From positions 1-32,234 of the forward strand of contig JAAXHO010000111.1 of the NCBI GenBank assembly GCA_012270795.1: a DNA stretch of 32,234 nucleotides. Reading direction: 5' to 3'. Made by a program: the position numbers and the translations under genes. The notes under the pieces are model-generated. The model did not search any database. It was not told the origin of the DNA and saw nothing but the letters and a program-made list of their open reading frames with translations. This document shows positions 1 through 7,430 of this stretch, one piece after another (position 1 is the stretch's first letter; each line of letters starts with the position of its first letter). Source of the DNA: Candidatus Poribacteria bacterium (lineage in GTDB: Bacteria > Poribacteria > WGA-4E > WGA-3G).

Positions 1-31
1 ACAACTTTACTCACAATTCATGCCAAAATCA

Positions 32-80
32 TGCCAAAAATTTTACACACCCCATGATTATTATGAGTGTGTAAAGTTTT
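32..80. repeat. Hairpin with a directly repeated arm
   Basis: The arm at 36-50 (AAAAATTTTACACAC) is nearly the reverse complement of 66-80 (GTGTGTAAAGTTTTT), giving a 15-bp stem with one mismatch around a loop of about 15 nt. The segment 32-55 (TGCCAAAAA..TTTACACACCCC) recurs as a direct repeat at 413-436, just upstream of the promoter for the lipoprotein gene, with one base difference. Function is unknown; it may be the edge of a repeat that extends beyond the window. Confidence 0.5.
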
Positions 81-124
81 TGTCACTCTTTTTGTCAGAA
101 TCGCGAATTAATCGGTTTTTGCTT

Positions 125-292
125 CAGAATCGCGGAATTCGCGGAGTACGCGGAAGACACGGAAAAGATACCGCATTAGCATTTATTGCATAAGATAACC
201 AGCATCTAATCAAAATGTTTAATCGCAGGTATCTTCTCCGCGTCTTCCGTGAATTCCGTGATTCCGCAAACACCGCGCCCTCCGCGATTCTG
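125..292. repeat. Long imperfect inverted repeat
   Basis: Outer arms 125-136 (CAGAATCGCGGA) and 281-292 are perfect reverse complements. Inner arms 151-172 and 228-249 match at 20 of 22 positions. The arms are built from short CGCGGA/CGGAAGAC-like units and are GC-rich against an AT-rich surround. No convincing protein is encoded. The element abuts, and overlaps by two bases, the next repeat, so the two may be nested. Confidence 0.55.
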
Positions 293-411
293 TCTGAACT
301 AGGATTTTCCTTAACAAGTTCTATTCCCAAAGTTGACATCAAAGTGTATCAAAAACTCTTGATGGGGCAATCCTGGTAATCTGATAATCCTGCAAATCCT
401 GGTTCAGACAA
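291..411. repeat. Palindromic repeat family 1, copy A
   Basis: Starts TGTCTGAACTAGGATTTTCC and ends ATCCTGGTTCAGACA, i.e. terminal inverted repeats of one MITE-like family. Two more copies lie at 4497-4630 and 20177-20315. The interior (a stretch reading TATCAAAAACTCTTGATG, then AATCCTGGTAATCTG) is shared with the copy at 20177, including the internal palindrome. The left terminal repeat here is more decayed than in the other copies. No coding capacity. Confidence 0.7.
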
Positions 412-438
412 GTGCCAAAAACTTTACACACCCCATTC

Positions 439-467
439 TTGACACATTAACGCTTACATGTTATATT
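439..467 (+). promoter_or_regulatory. Sigma-70-type promoter for the lipoprotein gene
   Basis: TTGACA at 439-444, a 17-nt spacer, and TATATT at 462-467 (5 of 6 to consensus). The expected start near 474 would leave a leader of about 60 nt before the ATG at 536. Confidence 0.6.
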
Positions 468-535
468 AGGAGTAACGGCTTTTCGTTACTTCAAAAATTC
501 TACACAATTCTACGCAATAGGTTGCTTGCCAAATC

Positions 536-2758
536 ATGCCGCAAACCACATATTTTAGAACTGTTTTCGCATCCTTATTTTCCCTTTTTGTTACGTTGCT
601 CCTATTATCGGGTTGTGATACAGATGATAAAGCACAGAACACACCTTCACCTAAACAGCAAAACGGTTCTCCTACAGCAGAGATTTCACCGCCCATCACG
701 CCGTTACGTGCAGAAGATTGGCACATGTATATGCATGACTTGCAATTCTCTGGTAAGAGTCCAGATCAGACACTGAAACCCCCGTTCCGTTTGCTATGGA
801 AATTCAAGACAGGTGGTCCCCTGACTGCCTCACCAGTGATAGCAGATGGCATCCTTTATATCGGTTCTGCCGATGGAAGGTTATATGCTTTAGATGCTAA
901 AGAATGGGGTATCAAATGGGTTTTCAATGCAGAGAGTGCGATTCGTTTTTCCGCTGCGATATGGGGTGGACGCGTTTACTTTAGTACGCGGGACAACAAG
1001 TTTTACGCGCTGGATGCGAAAACAGGGGATCTGCTTTGGGACTTCAAAACCAAGGGATGGATGGATGCACCGCCAGTAGTTTATGATAGAGTTGTCTATA
1101 CGGGTGCGTTTCCATCAAAAATCTACATGTTGGATGCGATTACCGGTCAATTGAAGTCTGAACGACAACGCACGGTTACCATTAACGGCATAGAATATGG
1201 CTGTGAGAATGCTGAATTCCGTCCCATCCTTCCACAACATAATGCAAATCATTGGCGTTCTTATACAGAAGGTAGCGAGAGTTTGCCGGTAATTGCAAAC
1301 GGGTTCGCCTATATAGGTGCAAGAAACGGGAAGATTCAGGCGATTGACATTTCGTCTAAAACAGAGGTATGGTCCTATCAAACAGAAGGGGCAGTCAACG
1401 CAGCCCCAGCGATCTCCGACGGGGTCCTATACACTGCTTCGACCGATGGTTATGTCTATGCTTTTGCCAACACAACAGAAGGCACACCTGTTGCAGCTGA
1501 TACACGCAAACATGGTATTGTTACGCTTGATAATGTTCCAGTGTATGCTGAGAAAGAGGGAACTTCTCCTTTGTTCCATTTGAATGATGGTACGGAGTTG
1601 CCAATTCTCCAATCTACAAAAGATCGGTTTCAAGTGGAACTACCGAACAAAGCGATTGTCTGGTTAGATAGATTTGCTTTTGGGGAATTTGCGGAAACAG
1701 ATGGCGTTCTGTTCAATGTCAACTACTGCGGCACGCCACGGATGATACTTATGGTTAGCGGTGCAGAGTATCCGTATTGGAGTCCTGATGGTGAACTCGT
1801 TGCGATGTTAAAAAGAACCGACTTAGGTGGAAGATATTGGAAAGCAAGTGAGCTTTGGATTATGGATAAGGAGGGGCAGCAAGCCCGAAAACTTCATGAG
1901 GGTGCTTTTTACAATCCACATGTTTCTTGGTCGCTGGATAGTCGTCTGATTGCTTTTGAGACAACGGTGGGTGATGCTAAATATATCCATACAGTTGATT
2001 GGAAATTGGGGCGTGTCAGAAAACTGGTTCAAGGTGCAGCCCCTGCTTGGTCATCTACTGCAAACCAATTGGCGTTTAGGCGACGCGAAAAAGGGTATGA
2101 TACTATTTATCGGATCAATAGTGACGGCAGCGGTGGGGGTGTCGTTGCGCGCGTCCTATTCAAAAGAACTCCATATACGGATACTTATTTGCGGGCCCCT
2201 GCTTGGTCGCCTGATGGCAAACGGCTTGCCTTTGATGTTGTGCAGGATCAACAAGTCGGTAATGGGACTGTGCGTTATGCTGCAGTCCGTATCCAAAGTG
2301 CTGCAGGTGAACGTTTAGAGCAGATTTCGACGCAACACCAACGTATTAGTCAGCTGCGCTGGTCATCAGATGGTGCACAACTTGCGTATGTGCTTTCTGG
2401 GAGTAATCGTCCTGATCCGCTTTTTGATAAACGGCTTCATGTTGCAAAAATTCCGACTGAACCGTCAAAATTCCGTATTCTCAAACACACTGCCCCTGCT
2501 TGGTCTCCAACGGAAAATCGGTTAGCGTATTTAGAACGTGAAGACTGTGTGGGGCTGCGCTGGAAGGTTTGGGTATATGATTTGGGCAGCGGGAAGAAGT
2601 ATCCGATTGCCCGGACATCCATGAAACTTGCCTCAATCGTCTGGATGCCAGATGGTAAAAGTCTTTGTTTATGGCACACCTCCGATTATCTGCAGAATAA
2701 CGTCTATAAACCTGCGGATACAAAGGGTTGGATTGTTCCCATCGACCTATCTCCGTAG
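536..2758 (+). CDS. Lipoprotein with PQQ-type and TolB/PD40-type beta-propeller repeats
   Basis: 740 residues. The N-terminus is a lipoprotein signal: basic and hydrophobic residues ending in LLLLSGC, so Cys27 would be lipidated and the protein anchored at the cell surface or periplasm. Residues about 80-310 carry PQQ-like (BamB/PQQ_2) propeller blades, seen as repeated units such as GILYIGSADGRLYALDA and DAKTGDLLWDF. Residues about 400-735 carry PD40/TolB-like blades with the SPDG signature (YWSPDGELVAML, AWSPDGKRLAF, RWSSDGAQLAY). A linker near 320-390 has an SH3-like look (PVYAEKEGTSPLF). The start follows a near-consensus promoter but has no clear SD. Such proteins usually bind ligands or proteins rather than act as PQQ enzymes; no catalytic residue set was recognised. 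It is a single gene between repeats, convergent with the alcohol dehydrogenase. Confidence 0.85.
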   Translation: MPQTTYFRTVFASLFSLFVTLLLLSGCDTDDKAQNTPSPKQQNGSPTAEISPPITPLRAEDWHMYMHDLQFSGKSPDQTLKPPFRLLWKFKTGGPLTASPVIADGILYIGSADGRLYALDAKEWGIKWVFNAESAIRFSAAIWGGRVYFSTRDNKFYALDAKTGDLLWDFKTKGWMDAPPVVYDRVVYTGAFPSKIYMLDAITGQLKSERQRTVTINGIEYGCENAEFRPILPQHNANHWRSYTEGSESLPVIANGFAYIGARNGKIQAIDISSKTEVWSYQTEGAVNAAPAISDGVLYTASTDGYVYAFANTTEGTPVAADTRKHGIVTLDNVPVYAEKEGTSPLFHLNDGTELPILQSTKDRFQVELPNKAIVWLDRFAFGEFAETDGVLFNVNYCGTPRMILMVSGAEYPYWSPDGELVAMLKRTDLGGRYWKASELWIMDKEGQQARKLHEGAFYNPHVSWSLDSRLIAFETTVGDAKYIHTVDWKLGRVRKLVQGAAPAWSSTANQLAFRRREKGYDTIYRINSDGSGGGVVARVLFKRTPYTDTYLRAPAWSPDGKRLAFDVVQDQQVGNGTVRYAAVRIQSAAGERLEQISTQHQRISQLRWSSDGAQLAYVLSGSNRPDPLFDKRLHVAKIPTEPSKFRILKHTAPAWSPTENRLAYLEREDCVGLRWKVWVYDLGSGKKYPIARTSMKLASIVWMPDGKSLCLWHTSDYLQNNVYKPADTKGWIVPIDLSP

Positions 2759-2802
2759 TAAAACCTTTCTGTTTTTCTTACGCATTAGAACAATTACAAT
2801 CT

Positions 2803-2888
2803 ATCTCATAAATGGTAGGAGGGGTTTCTAACCCCGATTTACAAGATACATAATCCAGTGAATTTGGTCAAAATCGCATTTATGAGAT
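2803..2888. repeat. Inverted repeat between convergent genes holding a GGGGTTTCTAACCCC motif
   Basis: Perfect 12-bp arms ATCTCATAAATG (2803-2814) and CATTTATGAGAT (2877-2888) enclose GGAGGGGTTTCTAACCCC (2818-2835), itself a GGGGTT/AACCCC hairpin with a 3-nt loop. The hairpin motif recurs twice at 32164-32234. It sits between two 3' ends, so it could end transcription from both sides, but no U-tract follows. A small mobile palindrome is equally possible. Confidence 0.55.
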
Positions 2889-2893
2889 ACGCT

Positions 2894-4087
2894 TTAGAAT
2901 GCGGCTTCAAGTAAATTTACCATATCTTGTTGTGTGCAGTGTCTTGGATTGAATTTATGGCAGTGGTCGAGCATTGCATCTGCTGCGAGTTTTGGTATCC
3001 TTTTCCTATCTAACCCCGCCTCACCGAGTCCAGTTGGTATATTGAGTTCTTCATTCAATGTGCGAATTTCGTCAATTGCTGCGCACGCTGCCTCGCCTTT
3101 AGACATGCTCTCAACATTAACGCCTAATGCATCTGCAACATCAGCATATTTGTTAATCACATGTGGGAGGTTAAACTCCATCACAGGTGGTAAGAGTATT
3201 GCATTAGCGACACCGTGTGGGATGGGTGCTTCTGTTGACAACTGATGTGCCATGGAGTGAACTGCACCGAGCCCTTTCTGAAAAGAGAATGCTGCCATAC
3301 ACGATGCTAATAACATCTCCCCTCTTGCGTCAATATCATTGCCGTTATGATAGACTTTTCGGATATTTGCTCCCAATATTTTTAGTGCTTGCAGTGCGAC
3401 TCCTTCTGCGATGGGATGATATTTTGTTGCGACGTATGCCTCAATGCCGTGTGTGATAGTATCCATGCCTGTTGCTGCGGTGAGTGCTGGTGGCATTTTT
3501 ATAGTTAACGCTGGGTCAAGGAGTGCAATGTCTGCCATATTGTAGCGTGTGACGATTGCACGTTTTCTCCATCGGTTAGTTGTCTGTAATGAGGTATCGG
3601 TAATCACTGCACCTTGTGAGACTTCGCTGCCGGTGCCTGCGGTTGTGGGTACACATATCAAAGGTGGCATATCACCACGTATATTATTTGCGCCACCTGA
3701 TTCTACATAGTATGGCTCTAAGGGGGGTGCGTGTGTTGTCAAGAGACGGATTGCTTTTGCTGCGTCCATCACACTTCCCCCACCGACAGCAATGACAATG
3801 TCACATTTCTCTTTTTGATAGACTTCCAGACCTTTTACGACACTAATATCTGTGGGGTTCGGTTCAATTTCCACATAAGTAGTATATGGTAATTTTTCTG
3901 CTACCAATGACGCGACTGCTTGCTCTAATATTCCAGCTTCTTGGATACCTGCATCACTAACGATATAAGGTTTTTTGCCACCGAATGTCTTGACATGATC
4001 TGCCAAGTTTTCGATTGTACCTTCCCCGAATTCAATACGTGGTGGTAAGAAATAGTTATGAGATTCTTTGTTTGTGTTTGATTTCAT
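2894..4087 (-). CDS. Iron-containing (type III) alcohol dehydrogenase
   Basis: 397 residues, the usual length for Fe-ADH family enzymes, which reduce or oxidise alcohols and aldehydes with NAD(P) in the cytoplasm. The nucleotide-binding GGGS motif is at 102-105 within a Rossmann-like N-terminal half (AVGGGSVMDAAKA). The four expected metal ligands are present with family spacing: Asp209, His213 (DTITHGIEAY), His277 (GAVHSMAHQL) and His291 (PIPHG). The PTTAGTGSE motif at 147-155 is typical. The substrate cannot be named: relatives act on 1,2-propanediol, butanol, lactaldehyde or maleylacetate. The SD is modest (AAGGAAA about 15 nt upstream). Transcribed alone, convergent with the lipoprotein gene. 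The inositol genes are more than 14 kb away, so a shared pathway is only speculative. Confidence 0.92.
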   Translation of the reverse strand: MKSNTNKESHNYFLPPRIEFGEGTIENLADHVKTFGGKKPYIVSDAGIQEAGILEQAVASLVAEKLPYTTYVEIEPNPTDISVVKGLEVYQKEKCDIVIAVGGGSVMDAAKAIRLLTTHAPPLEPYYVESGGANNIRGDMPPLICVPTTAGTGSEVSQGAVITDTSLQTTNRWRKRAIVTRYNMADIALLDPALTIKMPPALTAATGMDTITHGIEAYVATKYHPIAEGVALQALKILGANIRKVYHNGNDIDARGEMLLASCMAAFSFQKGLGAVHSMAHQLSTEAPIPHGVANAILLPPVMEFNLPHVINKYADVADALGVNVESMSKGEAACAAIDEIRTLNEELNIPTGLGEAGLDRKRIPKLAADAMLDHCHKFNPRHCTQQDMVNLLEAAF

Positions 4088-4284
4088 CCGTTAAAACAAT
4101 TTCCTTTTCTTTCTCATATCAGTAATTTTTGATAAACAATTCATTCCCTTTTGCAGCAGCGGTTTTCTTATAATTGTTCATGCCGTATTGTAAAGTCCAT
4201 TCTTGAATTTCGGCAAAATCAAAGAGTTCCCGGATCATATTGGTTAACTATGGTAAATTATACAATTAATTCTACATTCTGAGT

Positions 4285-4328
4285 TGTAGGAGCGACCTTT
4301 GGTCGCGACCCGGGAGGTCGCTCCTACA
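4285..4328. repeat. Perfect 14-bp inverted repeat (TGTAGGAGCGACCT family)
   Basis: Arms TGTAGGAGCGACCT (4285-4298) and AGGTCGCTCCTACA (4315-4328) are exact reverse complements around a GC-rich loop that itself contains GGTCGCGACC. It is GC-rich in an AT-rich background. It has no poly-T tail, so it is a dispersed palindromic repeat rather than a clear terminator. Only one copy is in the window. Confidence 0.65.
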
Positions 4329-4482
4329 GAAGATGTGTATAATTATTTCAATAATCCACCATAATTGTTTTGTTGGTTTACACATATATTCGCATTCATG
4401 CTATAAACATATTGTCCCTAATGAAGATTAATTTTTTAATCGGGTAATATCTTGTTTTTTGTAATTTTTTAGAGTGGTTGGA

Positions 4483-4644
4483 TAGTATACCTGTTTTTTG
4501 TCTGAACCAGGATTTTCAGGATTACCAGATTTTCAAGATTTACCCTATGAAGGACTTTTGATGCGCGTTTACGTTCTTTTTTGGAATAGGATATGATGAG
4601 AAAAATCCTGATAATCCTGGTTCAGACAAAGAATAGGTATACTA
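4483..4644. repeat. Palindromic repeat family 1, copy B (with longer terminal repeats)
   Basis: The core at 4497-4630 has ends TTTGTCTGAACCAGG and CCTGGTTCAGACAAA. Here the inverted repeat runs further out, to TAGTATACCT (4483-4492) and AGGTATACTA (4635-4644), giving arms of about 42 nt with a few mismatches. The interior (about 75 bp) differs from the interiors of the copies at 291 and 20177 except near the ends. Total 162 bp, non-coding, MITE-like. Confidence 0.7.
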
Positions 4645-5603
4645 CATAACTATTCTTAAATATTAGTAAGAACAAGACATTACCCAATTTTTTACTCTTC
4701 ATACGGAGTGAAGAACCTATTAGTATCTGAAAATGACTTCAATAACATTCTTTGTGAAATAATATTCTTCAGATAGTTATTTAACACAACTCGTAATATT
4801 ATTGTTTTAGTAGTCTGAATATAAACGAGTAATTAAATATATCACACCTAACGGAACTTTTCAAGAAATAAACGAAAACACCGAAGAGGTGGAGAAGATA
4901 ATCACTATCTTCATCAAAAAATACATTGACCATGAAACCGTCAAAATCATTGTGGTTATGCTTCTTCATCTGCTATCTCCTGATTGTATTGTTTGAGAAA
5001 ATGTCGAATTTGGTGCCCAGAGGTATTCAATTGTCAAGAACACTGTTGTGTGGGAGGCGTTTTCAACACCAGCGATTTACGCTTTTTTGTAAGAGATGTT
5101 GTCAATTTCCTCTACGAAAGTTGTGTTTATCTCACGTATTTCTTGGACGATTCGTCTTAAAATGTTACCAAATAGACACTTTTTTCGTTTTTTTGAAAAC
5201 ATTTATAATGTGGTGTGAACCCAGTCGTAGAAAGGGTTTATAGGTATTTTCTTGTAATTTGAAAAAAATATTTTTTGGGAAAGTGTAACATTTTGAAATT
5301 TGTTGTCCTTTTATGAGCAGAATATGTCAGTTTCATAGATGTAGTAATAAGATTTTACCATAAGTTTAATGTGTGAAGTATATTATAACATATACAATAA
5401 TGTGTGTCAAGTATTTTTAACGTTTGTTGTGGTTTATTTTGCTTTTTTTATAGTATTGTTTATATTATAGCGTGGCATGCACGTCAGTTTCCAAATTGTT
5501 TTTGGTGTGGAACAATAGATATTCAATAGATTTCTGTTAATGTTTCGTAATGTATTTGAAAAAATTGGACAATTGAGTGCCAATGACAGAGTACTAACGA
5601 TAT
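4645..5603. other. AT-rich gene-poor stretch
   Basis: Almost 1 kb with no convincing intact gene, between a repeat and the rhodanese promoter. A short open stretch at 4814-4996 may be a coding remnant (listed separately). From about 5240 to 5600 the sequence is very AT-rich with T-runs and no recognisable structure. Nothing else supportable is seen. Confidence 0.4.
4814..4996 (+). pseudogene. Possible coding remnant without a start codon
   Basis: Between a TAG at 4811 and a TGA at 4994 the frame is open for about 60 codons and reads like real protein: ITPNGTFQEINENTEEVEK, then IIVVMLLHLLSPDCIV. There is no ATG, GTG or TTG in the first half and no SD, so it cannot be a normal complete gene. 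The family was not recognised. It might be the tail of a gene truncated by repeat insertion upstream, or chance. A competing hydrophobic frame from 4926 looks less protein-like. Confidence 0.25.
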
Positions 5604-5632
5604 TTGACAAATACCACGCAAATGCGTATAAT
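5604..5632 (+). promoter_or_regulatory. Perfect consensus sigma-70 promoter for the rhodanese gene
   Basis: TTGACA (5604-5609), 17-nt spacer, TATAAT (5627-5632). Both hexamers match the consensus exactly. The expected start near 5640 gives a leader of about 100 nt before the ATG at 5739. Confidence 0.75.
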
Positions 5633-5738
5633 ATAAAGAGAATCTAACATTGAAGACGTAATTGTGAATTTTGCTATGTATGGCATGATTCTCTTAATAT
5701 TTGTGATAATAAGTTTTGTAACAGGAGGACAAACAGAT

Positions 5739-6587
5739 ATGGCAGATTATGCAAATCTAGATGTTTTGGTAAGTACAGAGTGGGTTGCGGAGCATGGAGG
5801 TGACGCTGGTATCCGACTGCTTGAAGTTGACGTGGATACCTCAGCGTATGGAGAAGGACATATTGCGGGTGCGGTCGGTTTGAATTGGCAGACACAGTTG
5901 TGCGACCAAGTCCGGCGTGATATTCTCACAAAAGATCAGTTTGAAGCACTCTGCAACGACAGCGGCATTGCTAATGATACGACTGTGATTTTCTATGGTG
6001 ATAATAACAATTGGTTCGCTACTTATGCGTTGTGGCAGTTCCGTTATTATGGGCACGATGAGAGTCTTTTGAAGGTTATGAACGGTGGTCGTCAAAAGTG
6101 GATAGACGAAGGTAGAGAACTCGGCACAGATGTTCCCTCTTATGCTGCGACTGGGTATCAGGCGAAATTCCCTGATGACAACGTCCGCGCAACAAAGGAC
6201 AATATTCTACCGACACTTGAGCAAGGTGTTATCAACTTGGTAGACGTGCGTTCACCTGCGGAATTTACTGGTGAAGTGATTGCGCCGCCGGGAATGAGTG
6301 AAACTGCGCAACGTGGTGGACATATCCCTGGAGCTGCGAATATCCCGTGGGCGACAGCAGTTGCGGAAGATGGCACATTTAAGTCTCACGATGAACTGCA
6401 ATCTATCTACGGTGGTGCAGGTGTTGACGACAGTAAAGAGACTATCGCTTACTGCCGTATTGGTGAGCGTTCATCACATACATGGTTCGTGTTGAAGTAC
6501 CTACTTGGCTATGAAAAGGTACGCAATTATGATGGCAGCTGGACAGAATGGGGAAATCTTGTCGGCGCGCCTATTGCGCGTGATTAA
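5739..6587 (+). CDS. Thiosulfate sulfurtransferase (two-domain rhodanese)
   Basis: 282 residues from the ATG at 5739, which has a strong AGGAGG at 5723-5728, 10 nt upstream. The frame is open further upstream to an ATG at 5664, which would add 25 hydrophobic residues; that start lacks an SD and would give an unusual length, so the shorter form is preferred. Two rhodanese domains: an inactive N-terminal one (about 1-135, with VIFYGDNNNWFATYALW) and a C-terminal one with the active-site loop CRIGERS, Cys239 being the persulfide-forming residue. CRIGERSSHTW is typical of SseA/CysA-type thiosulfate sulfurtransferases, which move sulfane sulfur from thiosulfate to cyanide or another acceptor. Followed by a weak hairpin terminator, so probably monocistronic. 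Confidence 0.92.
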   Translation: MADYANLDVLVSTEWVAEHGGDAGIRLLEVDVDTSAYGEGHIAGAVGLNWQTQLCDQVRRDILTKDQFEALCNDSGIANDTTVIFYGDNNNWFATYALWQFRYYGHDESLLKVMNGGRQKWIDEGRELGTDVPSYAATGYQAKFPDDNVRATKDNILPTLEQGVINLVDVRSPAEFTGEVIAPPGMSETAQRGGHIPGAANIPWATAVAEDGTFKSHDELQSIYGGAGVDDSKETIAYCRIGERSSHTWFVLKYLLGYEKVRNYDGSWTEWGNLVGAPIARD

Positions 6588-6597
6588 ACTTGAGAAT

Positions 6598-6619
6598 GGG
6601 ACGGTATAGTTATCGTCCC
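6598..6619 (+). terminator. Weak intrinsic terminator after the rhodanese gene
   Basis: GGGACG (6598-6603) pairs with CGTCCC (6614-6619); three further pairs, one a wobble, close a 4-nt loop. It lies 10 nt after the stop codon. The following sequence (TATTTCCTT) is only a partial U-tract, so efficiency is uncertain. Confidence 0.4.
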
Positions 6620-6652
6620 TATTTCCTTGCAACTTATTAGAAAGAACGATTT

Positions 6653-6943
6653 ATGAGATTTGTTTCTGTGCATGCAATTGCTTGTATGACAAGGCAAGAT
6701 GTAGCGCGATTACTGCAGCGATTTCAAGAAGAAGGAAATGACGATGTCAGCAATATCCGTGTGCTGTGTGATACATTGTCCGGAAGATTGGTGTGCGAAT
6801 GGGAAGCACGCGACAAACTAACATTGATTGAATGGTTGAAAAAATGTGATGTGCAATTGCGAGGGACAGGCGAATGGATTATGACGGTTCAATATGAATC
6901 TGTTGATGATCAATTAGTCTCTTCAGTCCGTCAGGAATACTGA
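6653..6943 (+). CDS. Small protein of unknown function (possible alpha/beta ferredoxin-like fold)
   Basis: 96 residues, starting MRFVSVHAIACMTRQDVARLL. No confident family. The pattern of an N-terminal strand, a helix, then SGRLVCEWEARDKLTLIEWL and a terminal strand (WIMTVQYE) resembles small dimeric alpha/beta proteins such as the DUF4242 group, but that is a shape comparison only. No signal peptide or membrane segment. Codon use matches its neighbours. The SD is weak (AGAAAGAA). It lies after the rhodanese terminator and 40 nt before a small membrane protein gene, so the two may be co-transcribed. Confidence 0.6.
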   Translation: MRFVSVHAIACMTRQDVARLLQRFQEEGNDDVSNIRVLCDTLSGRLVCEWEARDKLTLIEWLKKCDVQLRGTGEWIMTVQYESVDDQLVSSVRQEY

Positions 6944-6983
6944 TTTTCAATTAACTTTTCAATCAATATAAACTGAGATAGCA

Positions 6984-7379
6984 ATGCGACGCGTTTTATG
7001 TGTTTTGATAATAATCGCTATGTGTTTGATGTCTATATCTGGCAGATGCGAATTGACACCTATAGAGGCAGGGCAGCAAGATGCCCAACGAGATGTCCCG
7101 CGTCCAAAATGGTTTATTGAAGGATGTATTACTGGCGTGCTTTTTGCGGGAATTGTTGGTGGAAATCAGGTAACAAAAGCAGCACAAATACCCCTAGAAG
7201 TAGTTACCAATGATGTGCCAAATTTACTTGGTAAACCGCCTGAATATGTTGAAAAATATGTATCTGCATATAAGTCGGAATCTGTACGTTTACAATCTCG
7301 GTGGGCAGGTATCGGCATGAAGACTGGAACTGGGTTTACAACAGCAGTCATCATCATATTTCTGATTAGTAGACTTTAA
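6984..7379 (+). CDS. Small secreted or membrane protein of unknown function
   Basis: 131 residues. The first about 22 residues form a signal peptide or membrane anchor (RRVLCVLIIIAMCLMSISG). A second hydrophobic stretch lies near 45-62 (EGCITGVLFAGIVGG) and a third at the very C-terminus (TGFTTAVIIIFLISRL). The soluble part between holds a PNLLGKPPEYVEKYVSAYK segment, which resembles a helical hairpin. No enzyme motif seen and family not recognised. It probably acts in the envelope. Confidence 0.6.
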   Translation: MRRVLCVLIIIAMCLMSISGRCELTPIEAGQQDAQRDVPRPKWFIEGCITGVLFAGIVGGNQVTKAAQIPLEVVTNDVPNLLGKPPEYVEKYVSAYKSESVRLQSRWAGIGMKTGTGFTTAVIIIFLISRL

Positions 7380-7430
7380 GGTGTCAGTTGCTGGAAAAAT
7401 TACTTATTTTTGACAAACTCAACCGAACTG

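Noticed and set aside
4926-5243. Open frame of about 105 residues starting with hydrophobic sequence
   Set aside because: Unlikely composition (runs of Cys, Phe and Arg), no SD, overlaps a more protein-like frame, and lies in AT-rich DNA.
5664-5738. Upstream extension of the rhodanese to an earlier ATG, giving a membrane-like leader
   Set aside because: The internal ATG at 5739 has AGGAGG at the right distance and gives the normal family length.
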